A stretch of DNA of 20,469 bases. Origin: Armadillidium nasatum. Lineage: Eukaryota; Arthropoda; Malacostraca; Isopoda; Armadillidiidae. The notes under the pieces were generated by a model. That model made no database searches, was not told where the DNA came from, and saw only the letters and a list, made by a program, of their open reading frames with translations. The translations under genes were made by a program, and so were the position numbers. This document shows positions 1 through 12,122 of the stretch, piece after piece (positions within the stretch are counted from its first letter, which is position 1; every line of letters starts with the position of its first letter). The stretch covers positions 7,501 to 27,969 of the forward strand of contig SEYY01008633.1 of the NCBI GenBank assembly GCA_009176605.1, written 5' to 3'.

Positions 1-344
1 AAAAAAAAAACATAAAACTTGTAATTTTTCTTCCACAATTAAAAAAATAACCTCCCTCGAGATGAGACTTTAAGCAACTGTCGTAAGTGCTACATATTCC
101 GTGGTTGCTAAATCTGTCTTATTTGGGCGAAAATTTTACAGCCCATTTTTTAAATAATGGCAATGCTTGAAAAATAATATCGTACCCAAAAATTTGAAGT
201 TCCCAAATGCATTTACTTCTTATTTTCTTTAATGATTTATACTTTTTATGTATTAAGTTGTTAAAAAATGAATTTAAATCACTTTTCTCTGACAAAAATT
301 TCATATTTATATCAACATCCTACGCCTGGTATTTTTAATTTGGA

Positions 345-358
345 GGGGCTGCAGCCCC
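345..358. repeat. GC palindrome at the edge of an (AT)n-linked repeat
   Basis: A perfect 14-bp palindrome (GGGGCTGCAGCCCC) in otherwise AT-rich DNA, 27 bp before an (AT)n tract. GC hairpins next to (AT)n recur in the MITEs further on, so this may be the end of another short transposon. The rest of 1-385 shows no gene; the short open frame at 119-304 has no recognisable motif. Confidence 0.4.
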
Positions 359-382
359 GGAGCCCATAATGACGAGCCGCCA

Positions 383-385
<3 letters not shown>

Positions 386-464
<79 letters not shown>
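386..464. repeat. (AT)n microsatellite
   Basis: Uninterrupted TA/AT dinucleotide repeat of 79 bp. It cuts into the downstream end of the reverse-transcriptase fragment on the minus strand, so the LINE homology ends at this tract. Confidence 0.97.
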
Positions 465-467
<3 letters not shown>

Positions 468-469
468 TG

Positions 470-1005
470 TGATGGAACAGATTCCTTTGGAGCACTAATA
501 TTAATAGATTTAATGGTAGAAGTTGGCCATCTACAACAGCAGCTATAGAACGACCAGAGATAAAATCAGAGAGAAGTTAAAAAGCAAAGCTTTGTGTTTA
601 ACTCTATCGCAGGCTTTCAGTATGTCTCGGAGCATAGCAAAAGATTCATTGAAATGTCAACAAACAAAGGATCAAGAGGCAGAGGGAAGAAAAAGAAGAT
701 CTCCCATAGAGTCTTTCTTACGAAAGCCATAGTGAAGATTAGAGATAATATAAGAAGAATTGAGATGTTCACAAATCTTCCTCTTGATGATAGATTTGAA
801 AACTTTAGAAAGAATGGAGGTTAAAGAAACTGGACGATAGTTAGAAGGTTGAGAGTGGTTCCACTTTTTCGACAAATTGAATGAGCTCTTGAAAGGTGGA
901 AGTAGAAATACAGAGACGAAAGTTTTCCCCAGCAGGGTGCAAATTCAGAAGCACAAGTTTTGATAACCACAGAAGAGACCATCAGGACCTTACCCTTCTT
1001 AGTGT
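470..1005 (-). pseudogene. Jockey-like non-LTR retrotransposon reverse transcriptase, decayed internal fragment
   Basis: Reading down from about 1000 on the minus strand, three frames give successive pieces of a LINE reverse transcriptase: GPDG at 978-989, then after a frameshift [14 protein letters not shown]; then (frame 875-672) SQPSNYRPVSLTSILSKVF and IKRKICEHLNSS, the hallmark NYRPISL block before RT motif A, followed by YGFRK; then about 641-505 a degraded motif A (DILKACDRV, where the family has D-x-x-K-A-F-D) and [13 protein letters not shown]. The frame breaks at least three times, and the YxDD catalytic box, endonuclease and 3' end are absent, so it is inactive. The order and spacing are those of jockey or related elements; exact clade is not resolved. 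Both ends stop at or near (AT)n tracts. Confidence 0.85.
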
Positions 1006-1029
1006 TACGCTCATAGTTAGCACAATTAG

Positions 1030-3612
<2,583 letters not shown>

Positions 3613-3632
3613 ATATATATATATATATATAT
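3613..3632. repeat. (AT)n microsatellite, short
   Basis: About 20 bp of AT repeat right after the right terminus of the hexamer MITE; with the tract at 3181-3357 it shows insertion into, or seeding of, (AT)n. Confidence 0.9.
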
Positions 3633-3639
3633 AAAAAAT

Positions 3640-3897
3640 CAAAAAATCCCCAACACTGGTTAAGCCTAACGGGCAGTTTTTTGTAGTGGGTGATGGTTCA
3701 TTGAATATTGCATGTATAATTGGGCTTAGTTTTATTTTTATCTTTGCATGAATGAACTGATAACTTGGGATAGGATAGACCTAGTCTTTCGTGAATGTAT
3801 TAGTATTGATATTGTTATTATTTGTTTGGACTAGGACAGTCTCAATAGGCCCTTGTGGCTTCTAACTGTCTCTATTTTCCTATGTTCTTATGTTCCT
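3640..3897 (+). repeat. Probable SINE/LINE 3' tail
   Basis: Non-coding stretch ending in CCTATGTTCTTATGTTC (about 3879-3895), an octamer-type tail like those terminating CR1-type and related LINEs and their SINEs. A GC-richer block (GTCTCAATAGGCCCTTGTGG, 3839-3858) precedes it, and a weak relative of that block recurs near 17855-17880. No A/B box is clear within it, so SINE versus LINE tail is open. Confidence 0.4.
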
Positions 3898-4065
3898 ATA
3901 TAATTAATGTTAAATCTAAACTGGCATTAGACGTCTGGGATTTTTAGCAAATTTTTTTCTAATTCGTTCATTTTTTCAGTTACTAATTTTCTATGAATAT
4001 ATATATCATACATAGTTCATTAAGCTTGTCTTCGTTCATTGTGTTTCTTAGTCAGGTCAAATCGG

Positions 4066-4310
4066 TCAGACTGCAGTTTGAACCACACAAATATTTCAAA
4101 AACTACTGAACGTACTTAAAAAAGGAATACATTTTTGGATTCCTTGCTGAATTTTAGGTAGGAAAATTGGAAAATATTTTAAAATAAATAAAAAAAAAAA
4201 ATAAAAATCTTTGTGTACGATAAGTGGTGAACTAAAGAACCTAATTCGACTTTATGTAACCTGAACTATCGGAGATGGCCGCTGTATACAAGCCTAACTG
4301 ATGTATTACA

Positions 4311-4388
<78 letters not shown>

Positions 4389-4688
4389 ATATATATATAT
4401 ATATATATCTTTAACATCTTTTACAATTTTATTAGTCATTAGAGAAATTTTAGTTATTCAAATTTCGGAAAATTTATTTTTAAAAAAAAGTGACATTGCC
4501 AAACGTACGATTCTTCCGAGCGCTTTGAAACAAAACTTTACTTATATAAACTTTATTATTATAAGAATTTATTTTTTATTTCCCAACTTTTCTTACCTAA
4601 AATTCGACAAGGATTCTAAAAATATAATCCTTTTTAATGTACGGTTAGTAGTTTTTGAGATATTTAAGGATGCTAAAGTGCAGTCTGA

Positions 4689-4690
<2 letters not shown>
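4066..4690 (+). mobile_element. Long-TIR MITE family, copy A (diverged, internally expanded)
   Basis: The left terminus GGTCAGACTGCAGTTTG (4066 on) and right terminus ending GCTAAAGTGCAGTCTGACC (4690) are inverted repeats. Homology of the arms continues inward through the 'caaaaactact' and 'ggaatacatttttggattcctt' blocks on the left and their complements on the right. A 96-bp interrupted (AT)n tract sits inside. It is non-coding. The left half is clearly more diverged than copies B and C, so it could also be two half-elements. Confidence 0.65.
4313..4408. repeat. (AT)n microsatellite with TAATA-type interruptions
   Basis: AT repeat of about 96 bp with phase breaks near 4377-4390, inside MITE copy A. 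Confidence 0.95.

Positions 4691-4772
<82 letters not shown>
4691..4772. repeat. (AT)n microsatellite forming the loop of an inverted repeat
   Basis: 82 bp of AT repeat. Its flanks are reverse complements: CAGTCTGACC before it and GGTCAGACTG after, extending more than 100 bp each side. It joins the right end of MITE copy A to the left end of copy B. Confidence 0.97.

Positions 4773-5722
<950 letters not shown>

Positions 5723-5811
<89 letters not shown>
5723..5811. repeat. (AT)n microsatellite
   Basis: AT repeat of about 89 bp directly after the terminus of the inverted hexamer MITE. Confidence 0.97.
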
Positions 5812-5815
<4 letters not shown>

Positions 5816-6780
5816 AAATTGTATTTGGTAGTTGCCAGATTAAAAGTTAATCTCGTTAAAAAAGAGGCTAATGTTTTTTGGAGACTGGTGGTTACAGTCA
5901 TAGGTTGCCAATTTTTGAATTCCTTCACTTTTTCACGGTACTTCGTAGTGTGAAGATCATTCTTAATTTTCTCATTACATCGCTGTGTTTAAATAGGTTC
6001 TATTTTGTGTTTACCTTTTTCAAGGTTTTGTGCCATTCAAAGAATTCAATTCACCTTTGTTAAATTGATAGAATATTCTTGGAAATTGGCCAATTGCTTG
6101 CCGAATCGTTTATTCTAGTCAAAATAACAGGCAGGTAATTGGTTTGAAGCCGAGAATATTCTTGAAGTGATATAAGGTGCATTCGGAGCCTTTCTCGTTA
6201 ATATTTATATATTTGTCAACTTAAAGAATGCTCTGTTTGTTACCAAATAAACTACATATTCTAGGAGGCTGTAAACGGGTTTAATTTATTCGTTTAAAAG
6301 CTGTGAGAAAATCACAATTTTTCTTTAAAGCTTATTCTCGGTGTGACATTTCCGTTTGTATAAATATTATATATTTATATAAATGATTAACCCTAGTCTC
6401 CAAAAGAATATTGCCTCCTAAATTTACTAAAAAACTAACATCTCAATATAGAGAGTCAACTAAAATCCTTACATCAGGAAATATCTTCCCTCTACATTGA
6501 GTAACCTTAATGAAATAATCTAATTTCTGATTATTTCATCTTGAGAAAATTGCAATTTCAAGACTTCTTGAAATTTTCATTTCAGGTTTAAACCTATTTG
6601 TGCAAATAATTTACAACGGCAAAGTTTAATCTTACTATTATTGAAATAGGTTGTATATGTAAATATTTATATTTGTATATACGTAAAAAGCTTATAAGAC
6701 CTGAAATATGGTTTAGAAAAGCTAACCTATAGTAGAATAATCGGTTTTAACGAAAGACTTGAAAATCGAAAAAAAATTTT
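5812..6780. other. No recognisable gene
   Basis: About 970 bp of AT-rich DNA. It has scattered short inverted matches (for example GAATATTCTTGG near 6071 and GAGAATATTCTTGAAG near 6151) but no open frame with coding character, no RNA-gene signal and no clear transposon terminus. The 61-codon frame at 5878-6063 is not supported. Confidence 0.6.
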
Positions 6781-6783
6781 TTT

Positions 6784-6859
6784 TGCGTACATTCTAGCAA
6801 AGCATTTTGCGTTTATTTTGTTGTGCATTTGCGTTTAATTCTCGGTTGCGTATTTTGCG

Positions 6860-6910
<51 letters not shown>

Positions 6911-6960
6911 GATTTGCGTATATTTATATTGCGTATTTATTTTGCGTTTTGAAATTTACA
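6784..6960 (+). repeat. Interspersed TTGCG(T) motif repeat with a 47-nt T tract
   Basis: The core TTGCG occurs eight times (near 6783, 6807, 6829, 6845, 6854, 6914, 6929, 6943) at irregular spacing, with an uninterrupted T run at 6862-6908 in the middle. It lies directly upstream of the ORF at 6972 and would form its leader. It may be the 5' UTR or LTR of a retroelement, or a diverged minisatellite; function is unknown. Confidence 0.6.
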
Positions 6961-6971
6961 TATTTACGAAA

Positions 6972-7280
6972 ATGCCTCATTTTGACAAGACAGCTGCTGG
7001 TCTTCTAATTTCAGAACTGGAAGACAGCTTAAGTGGAGAATTAGGGGGAAATGAAGCTGACACCCTCTCAACTGAAGATAGAAATAGTCTCCTTCAGGAA
7101 TTGAAAGAAAGGTTGTCTCCTGTAAAAAGATCTAGAGCAATTGTCAAGAGGAAGATCACTTTACTTTTCAAAAATATTCTTGAGCTTTCCTCAAGCGAAG
7201 AGGATATTCAGATTACTCTGTCGCAGCTCGAAGGTGTGAAGCACTATCATGCAGAGGTTAAAATCTTGGTAGTACTTTAG
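6972..7280 (+). CDS. 102-residue hypothetical protein, possible N-terminal gag fragment
   Basis: The ATG at 6972 has a good context (ACGAAAATG) and opens 102 codons of normal amino-acid variety, unlike the poly-Phe frame that continues upstream and is not credible. The protein is acidic and helical in its first half (LLISELEDSLSGEL), then has a basic block (RLSPVKRSRAIVKRKIT) followed by FKNIL and an amphipathic EEDIQITLSQLEGV segment. This pattern recalls the coiled N-terminus of BEL/Pao-type gag proteins, but the resemblance is weak. No zinc knuckle, protease or RT follows. CTTGGTAGT at 7265-7273, just before the stop, could be a splice donor, so this may be one exon of a longer gene. Confidence 0.4.
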   Translation: MPHFDKTAAGLLISELEDSLSGELGGNEADTLSTEDRNSLLQELKERLSPVKRSRAIVKRKITLLFKNILELSSSEEDIQITLSQLEGVKHYHAEVKILVVL

Positions 7281-7619
7281 TGTAGGGAGCCAGAATTTTT
7301 TTTTCTACTCAGCCTAACTACGAAAACGAAATAGGATTTATTTTTTTTTTATGGTTAACCGACGAACGACAAATGATTTTGTAAGAAAAAATTACAAAAC
7401 AACTTAAATTAAAAAAATTTTTAAACTAATGAAAATTTTTTTTTTCAATATATCAAAAGATTTCAATATGGCATCATAACGTCACGGTAAGTGTTCAGAA
7501 AAGCGCACAATGGCGTAGTAATTTGACTGTCTTTTTTACAAATTGCTAGATATTTTTTTTTTTTTTTTTTTTTTTACAAGGGTGCTAAATACGTTTATGA
7601 AAAAACGAAGAATTAAACC
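7281..7619. other. AT-rich spacer without a gene; T tract at 7553-7575
   Basis: Contains several T and A homopolymers, the longest a 23-nt T run at 7553-7575, which could be a retroposon poly(A) tail read from the other strand. No coding or RNA signal was recognised. Confidence 0.6.
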
Positions 7620-8154
<535 letters not shown>

Positions 8155-8164
8155 TTAAAATGTA

Positions 8165-8755
8165 TATTTATGGTTTGTAAAGTTCGCAAATGGCAAGCCA
8201 TAAATGATGTATGCGTTGTTTATGTGGGATAATTTTGTGTGCCACTCGCTGCTCTGCCTTTTCGATTCTGGGTCGTACTCGAACATCCAGGATTCGTCAC
8301 TGGTTACGACAGTTAAGAAAGTCCTGCTCATTTTGAATCAAATTCAACAATTCTTGACAGCGCAAAACTCGAAGTTCTTTCTGCTCTTCCCTCAACACTT
8401 TCGGCACAAACTTCGCGCAAACCTTGAGAATTTGCAGATCCCCGGTCACTATCCTATGTACCGCAAATGTGGACATGTTTAGGGTGTCAGCGATTTGCTG
8501 GATGCTCAATCGACGGTCGGAACGCAAAACTTCGCGCACACGATTCACGTTTTCGTCGATTCTGGCCGTTGTTGGGCGTCCACAACGGGTTCGTCGGCGA
8601 TCTCCTCCCGGCCCTCCTTGAACGCCTTGTGCCATCTGCCGGACTGTGACCTTGACATGCAGTCGTTCTTGAAGCATCTGGAATGTTTCGGTTGCATTCT
8701 TTCCAAGCCGCACACAAAACTTGATTGCGTATCGCTGTTCAAGCGAACGCTCCAT
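8165..8755 (-). pseudogene. Mariner-family transposase, truncated and frameshifted
   Basis: From the ATG at 8755 on the minus strand: MERSLEQRYAIKFCVRLGKN, the N-terminal helix-turn-helix of a Tc1/mariner (SETMAR/GVQW3-like) transposase. The alignment then moves to another frame (SRSQSGRWHKAFKEGREE, the WHKAFKxGRE hallmark), back to the first (GRPTTARIDENVNRVREVL and RRLSIQQIADTLNMS, second HTH), and shifts again to TSDESWMFEYDP, which carries the first catalytic aspartate, then SSEWHT. The rest of the catalytic domain, including the second and third acidic residues, is missing where (AT)n begins. Three frame changes plus truncation make it non-functional. GC content is clearly higher than its surroundings. 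Confidence 0.92.
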
Positions 8756-8909
8756 CGCGCCGTGTTACAAAGTCGAAAAACACACTTCACGCGGAGGCAC
8801 GTCTTTCCACTCACACTGCTCGGAGCAAACTGAAAAAAGGCTGCATTGGAAGGGCAGACCCCTCATCACATTTCCTGACTCATTTTACCCCGCTGCGATG
8901 GATAGCCGC

Positions 8910-8950
8910 GTCACAATAAAATCATGCGCATTACTTTCATAATGGACCCT
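8910..8950 (-). repeat. Mariner 5' terminal inverted repeat
   Basis: Read on the minus strand the sequence starts AGGGTCCATTATGAAAGTAA and continues TGCGCATGATTTTATTGTGACGCG, a typical mariner terminus about 155-195 bp before the transposase start. The partner repeat at the other end is not present because the element is cut by (AT)n. Confidence 0.7.
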
Positions 8951-9218
8951 GTAGGAGGCAAACTTGGCCTCTCTTTCTTGGTTATTTAGACATATAATTT
9001 TTATATATAATTTAATTAATAAAAAAATAAAACATTGCACAACAATTATGGAAACAACAATAATAATAATTATAATTTTTCAACATTAAATAGTAACAAT
9101 TATAATTATTAATTTTTTTAATATTTATCACTAATTTTTTAATTAGAGCCTATAAAAAAAACAATGTAATTCAATAATAAATTGAATCTAATAGTATTGT
9201 AATAAATAATAAGCAGGG
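8951..9218. other. AT-rich spacer between mariner and PAP terminal exon
   Basis: About 270 bp, mostly A/T, with no open frame. For the minus-strand PAP gene it lies just 3' of the putative polyadenylation signal. Confidence 0.6.
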
Positions 9219-9224
9219 TTTATT
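9219..9224 (-). terminator. Candidate polyadenylation signal AATAAA for the PAP copy
   Basis: TTTATT on the plus strand, about 95 bp downstream of the first stop (9320-9322) and about 10 bp downstream of the alternative stop (9235-9237) of the terminal PAP exon. AT-rich context makes a chance match easy. Confidence 0.35.
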
Positions 9225-9234
9225 ATTAACGGGT

Positions 9235-9467
9235 TTAAGGAATAGGGGCATTTTCTTTTCCTTTTGCTTTCTTAGAGACAGAGTTATTATTAAAGTCTCC
9301 CTTGCTCTTTCCTTCGCTGTTAGTCTCTCTTCCTCTTTCCTCCGCTGTTACACCTTCCATTCTCCCCAAAGTCTTGACCCAAGAACTGATGGAGATCTTT
9401 CTTCATGTATCTCTGTGTAAATCCATCCAATCCTCAAATATGGAACTTTTACCACTTTTCACTGACA
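9235..9467 (-). pseudogene. Poly(A) polymerase terminal exon (end of RNA-binding domain and basic tail), frameshifted
   Basis: A strong acceptor (TTTTGTTTTTCAG) precedes 9467. The exon opens in the phase left by the repeated exons (G|TG) and reads SVKSGKSSIFEDWMDLHRDT, matching the PAP segment where a Phe-Glu and a Met precede the HVKRKQLHQ-type block. The frame then hits TGA at 9403-9405. One base off, the reading resumes as MKKDLHQFL (9406 down) and ends GGKRKRD with TAA at 9320-9322. A further frame adds a lysine-rich stretch SVSKKAKGKENAPIP ending 9235-9237. The basic clusters fit the nuclear-localisation region of PAP. The start of the lesion looks like loss of one base. The tail is far shorter than the Ser/Thr-rich C-terminus of vertebrate PAPs. 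Confidence 0.7.
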
Positions 9468-9556
9468 CTGAAAAACAAAAAAAATATTACTACTAATATA
9501 ATAATTTTAACAATAATAATAAACATTTAAACTAAAAGGAGACAACGTAAATTATA

Positions 9557-9560
<4 letters not shown>

Positions 9561-9625
<65 letters not shown>

Positions 9626-9634
9626 AATAATAAT
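9561..9634. repeat. (TTA)n / (ATA)n microsatellite in the PAP intron downstream of the exon array
   Basis: 63 bp of TTA repeat followed by about 11 bp of ATA repeat, so the end is itself inverted. In the minus-strand transcript it reads mostly (UAA)n and lies between the last RNA-binding-domain exon and the terminal exon. Confidence 0.95.
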
Positions 9635-9664
9635 GTCATATTTCAATTTATAAATTACACTTAC

Positions 9665-9911
9665 CTTCTCGAACAAATATATTATCATCCGTGATATCAA
9701 TATTCTTTTCCATTCTAAGGCAACTACCCAAGAATTTTCAATATTATCACCATTCCCATTCCTAAAAGAATTGGGATTAATTTGTATAGTCTTCACAGAC
9801 TGATTTTTTTCTAATAGGAGGATCAGTTTCCTCAATGTAGATTACACTAAACCCTCCCACACCAATAAATTTTTCTGAGACTTCGCTGATGCAGTAACTA
9901 CCAGAAAATGT
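9665..9911 (-). pseudogene. PAP RNA-binding-domain exon, copy 1 (3'-most, broken)
   Basis: The most decayed of the six copies, 247 bp. A G-to-T type change gives an in-frame TAA where the others have the Glu of WEGLVES (plus strand GATTACACT instead of GATTCCACT). A lost T near 9713 shifts the frame after SWVVALE, so the end of the domain is out of frame. Splice signals (TTGCAG acceptor, GTAAGT donor) are intact. Confidence 0.85.
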
Positions 9912-10050
9912 CTGCAATAAAAATTGTTGAAAACGATTAGTTTTATCAAATTGTTAAGTAAAGTTATCTATTCTTTACAAGCAATTTAATTAGCAATGTG
10001 GTACACATTAATTTATTAATTAATTACACTTATTTATTAATTACACTTAC

Positions 10051-10296
10051 CTTCTCGAACAAATATATTATCATCCGTGATATCAATATTCTTTTCCATT
10101 TCTAACGCAACTACCCAAGAATTTTCAATATTATCACCATTCCCATTCCTAAAAGAATTGGGATTAATTTGTATAGTCTTCACAGACTGATTTTTTTCTA
10201 ATAGGAGGATCAGTTTCCTCAATGTAGATTCCACTAAACCCTCCCACACCAATAAATTTTTGAGACTTCGCTGATGCAGTAACTACCAGAAAATGT
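10051..10296 (-). pseudogene. PAP RNA-binding-domain exon, copy 2 (2-bp deletion)
   Basis: 246 bp. Identical in layout to copies 3-5 but lacks two bases (CT) near 10260, in the segment coding SQKNLL, so the two halves of the domain are in different frames. From VWEGLVES to DNIFVREG the downstream part is intact. Acceptor and donor are intact. Confidence 0.85.
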
Positions 10297-10433
10297 CTGC
10301 AATAAAAATTGTTGAAAACGATTAGTTTTATCAAATTGTTAAGTAAAGTTATCTATTCTTTACAAGCAATTTAATTAGCAATGAGGTACATTAATTTATT
10401 AATTAATTACACTTATTTATTAATTACACTTAC

Positions 10434-10681
10434 CTTCTCGAACAAATATATTATCATCCGTGATATCAATATTCTTTTCCATTTCTAACGCAACTACCCA
10501 AGAATTTTCAATATTATCACCATTCCCATTCCTAAAAGAATTGGGATTAATTTGTATAGTCTTCACAGACTGATTTTTTTCTAATAGGAGGATCAGTTTC
10601 CTCAATGTAGATTCCACTAAACCCTCCCACACCAATAAATTTTTCTGAAACTTCGCTGATGCAGTAACTACCAGAAAATAT
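10434..10681 (-). CDS. PAP RNA-binding-domain exon, copy 3 (open)
   Basis: 248 bp, open from acceptor to donor. Read as xxA CAT TTT..., it encodes HFLVVTASAKFQKNLLVWEG, then LVESTLRKLILLLEKNQSV, KTIQINPNSFRNGNGDNIE and NSWVVALEMEKNIDITDD. This follows the C-terminal domain of poly(A) polymerase (PAP_RNA-bind fold): the HYxVLxAS opening, WxGLVESKxRxL helix, the LE+N turn, the H/xINPxSF strand and the WxxGL strand. The first codon completes the lysine begun by the upstream exon (AA|A). This copy differs by Ser-to-Phe in SAKSQ and by a C-to-T change beside the acceptor (ATATTTTC in place of ACATTTTC). Confidence 0.85.
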
Positions 10682-10820
10682 CTGCAATAAAAATTGTTGA
10701 AAACGATTAGTTTTATCAAATTGTTAAGTAAAGTTATCTATTCTTTACAAGCAATTTAATTAGGAATGTGGTACACATTAATTTATTAATTAATTTCACT
10801 TATTTATTAATTACACTTAC

Positions 10821-11068
10821 CTTCTCGAACAAATATATTATCATCCGTGATATCAATATTCTTTTCCATTTCTAACGCAACTACCCAAGAATTTTCAATA
10901 TCATCACCATTCCCATTCCTAAAAGAATTGGGATTAATTTGTATAGTCTTCACAGACTGATTTTTTTCTAATAGGAGGATCAGTTTCCTCAATGTAGATT
11001 CCACTAAACCCTCCCACACCAATAAATTTTTCTGAGACTTCGCTGATGCAGTAACTACCAGAAAATGT
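10821..11068 (-). CDS. PAP RNA-binding-domain exon, copy 4 (open)
   Basis: 248 bp and open throughout, with the same phases as copy 3 (one base of the first codon, one base of the last). It has the consensus SAKSQKNLL and one substitution, Asn to Asp, in GNGDDIEN. The acceptor is TTTTTATTGCAG and the donor AAG|GTAAGTG. Domain content and family matches are as for copy 3. Whether it is ever used depends on the frame lesions in the flanking exons being real. Confidence 0.85.
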
Positions 11069-11200
11069 CTGCAATAAAAATTGTTGAAAACGAATAGTTT
11101 TATCAAATTAAGTAAAGTTATCTATTCTTTACAAGCAATTTAATTAGCAATGTGGTACACATTAATTTATTAATTACACTTATTTATTAATTACACTTAC

Positions 11201-11448
11201 CTTCTCGAACAAATATATTATCATCCGTGATATCAATATTCTTTTCCATTTCTAACGCAACTACCCAAGAATTTTCAATATTATCACCATTCCCATTCCT
11301 AAAAGAATTGGGATTAATTTGTATAGTCTTCACAGACTGATTTTTTTCTAATAGGAGGATCAGTTTCCTCAATGTAGATTCCACTAAACCCTCCCACACC
11401 AATAAATTTTTCTGAGACTTCGCTGATGCAGTAACTACCAGAAAATGT
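11201..11448 (-). CDS. PAP RNA-binding-domain exon, copy 5 (open, consensus)
   Basis: 248 bp, open, and equal to the consensus of the array at every position where others differ (SAKSQKNLL, GNGDNIEN). It is the best candidate for the least altered version of the exon. Introns of 136 bp (toward copy 6) and 132 bp (toward copy 4) keep consensus GT and AG ends. Confidence 0.87.
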
Positions 11449-11584
11449 CTGCAATAAAAATTGTTGAAAACGATTAGTTTTATCAAATTAAGTAAAGTTA
11501 TCTATTCTTTACAAGCAATTTAATTAGCAATGAGGTACACATTAATTTATTAATTAATTACACTTATTTATTAATTACACTTAC

Positions 11585-11834
11585 CTTCTCGAACAAATAT
11601 ATTATCATCCGTGATATCAATATTCTTTTCCATTTCTAACGCAACTACCCAAGAATTTTCAATATTATCACCATTCCCATTCCTAAAAGAATTGGGATTA
11701 ATTTGTATAGTCTTCACAGACTGATTTTTTTTTCTAATAGGAGGATCAGTTTCCTCAATGTAGATTCCACTAAACCCTCCCACACCAATAAATTTTTCTG
11801 AGACTTCGCTGATGCAGTAACTACCAGAAAATGT
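11585..11834 (-). pseudogene. PAP RNA-binding-domain exon, copy 6 (5'-most, 2-bp insertion)
   Basis: 250 bp. A T run of nine instead of seven (11727-11735; A run in the coding strand, in the LEKNQ region) adds two bases. The insertion happens to leave a continuous open frame, but its first half (TFSGSYCISEVSEKF...) is a frame unlike PAP, and only from NQSVKTIQ on does it match. So this is a frame lesion, not an alternative protein. It is the copy nearest the upstream PAP exon (348-bp intron). Confidence 0.85.
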
Positions 11835-12122
11835 CTGCAATAAAAATTGTTGAAAACGATTAGTTTTATCAAATTGTTAAGTAAAGTTATCTATTCTTTA
11901 CAAGCAATTTAATTAGCAATGTGGTACACAACCACAAAGCCAAAAGAAAGACAAAATGAAATTAAAGACTCTCTAATCCAAGATAAGATCTCTTTTTAAA
12001 TATTTCTTTAATTTTAACATTGACAAAATTATATTCGGTAAATTGGAAATCTTATTTAGTTTTTATCAACTAAAAATATATATTAATTATAAAGTATTAA
12101 AACTAAAGAGAACGAAAATTAC

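Larger units (their letters stand above)
9650..11931 (-). repeat. Six-unit tandem array of a PAP exon plus intron, period 380-387 bp
   Basis: Six head-to-tail units whose exon low ends fall at 9665, 10051, 10434, 10821, 11201 and 11585, giving spacings of 386, 383, 387, 380 and 384 bp. Each unit is one exon of 246-250 bp plus an intron of 132-139 bp. Copies are almost identical in exon and intron; most length change lies in the intron's 'ttaattaa' stretch and in two or three exon indels. Both ends are sharp: the array stops after 'caatgtggtacaca' (about 11931) and begins within intron sequence beside the (TTA)n tract. Unequal crossing-over is the likely source. Confidence 0.95.

Noticed and set aside
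6807-6971. Upstream extension of the 6972 ORF with a poly-Phe run
   Set aside because: The extension is the 47-nt T tract and TTGCG leader; the ATG at 6972 has better context and marks the start of normal composition.
8424-8942. Several plus-strand frames over the mariner region
   Set aside because: Antisense shadows caused by the higher GC content; the minus strand carries the transposase.
9302-9496. Plus-strand frame of 64 codons
   Set aside because: It is the antisense of the PAP terminal exon, which has splice sites and family matches on the minus strand.
11571-11840. Alternative protein (frame with FSGSYCISEV) from array copy 6
   Set aside because: The continuous frame exists only because of a 2-bp insertion; splice phase with the upstream exon (AA|A) and PAP homology support the other frame.
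9650-11931. CRISPR-like or satellite reading of the regular 380-bp array
   Set aside because: Repeat and spacer are both identical between units, the repeats are about 250 bp, and the units contain exons with splice sites; it is not CRISPR, and 'satellite' misses the PAP coding content.
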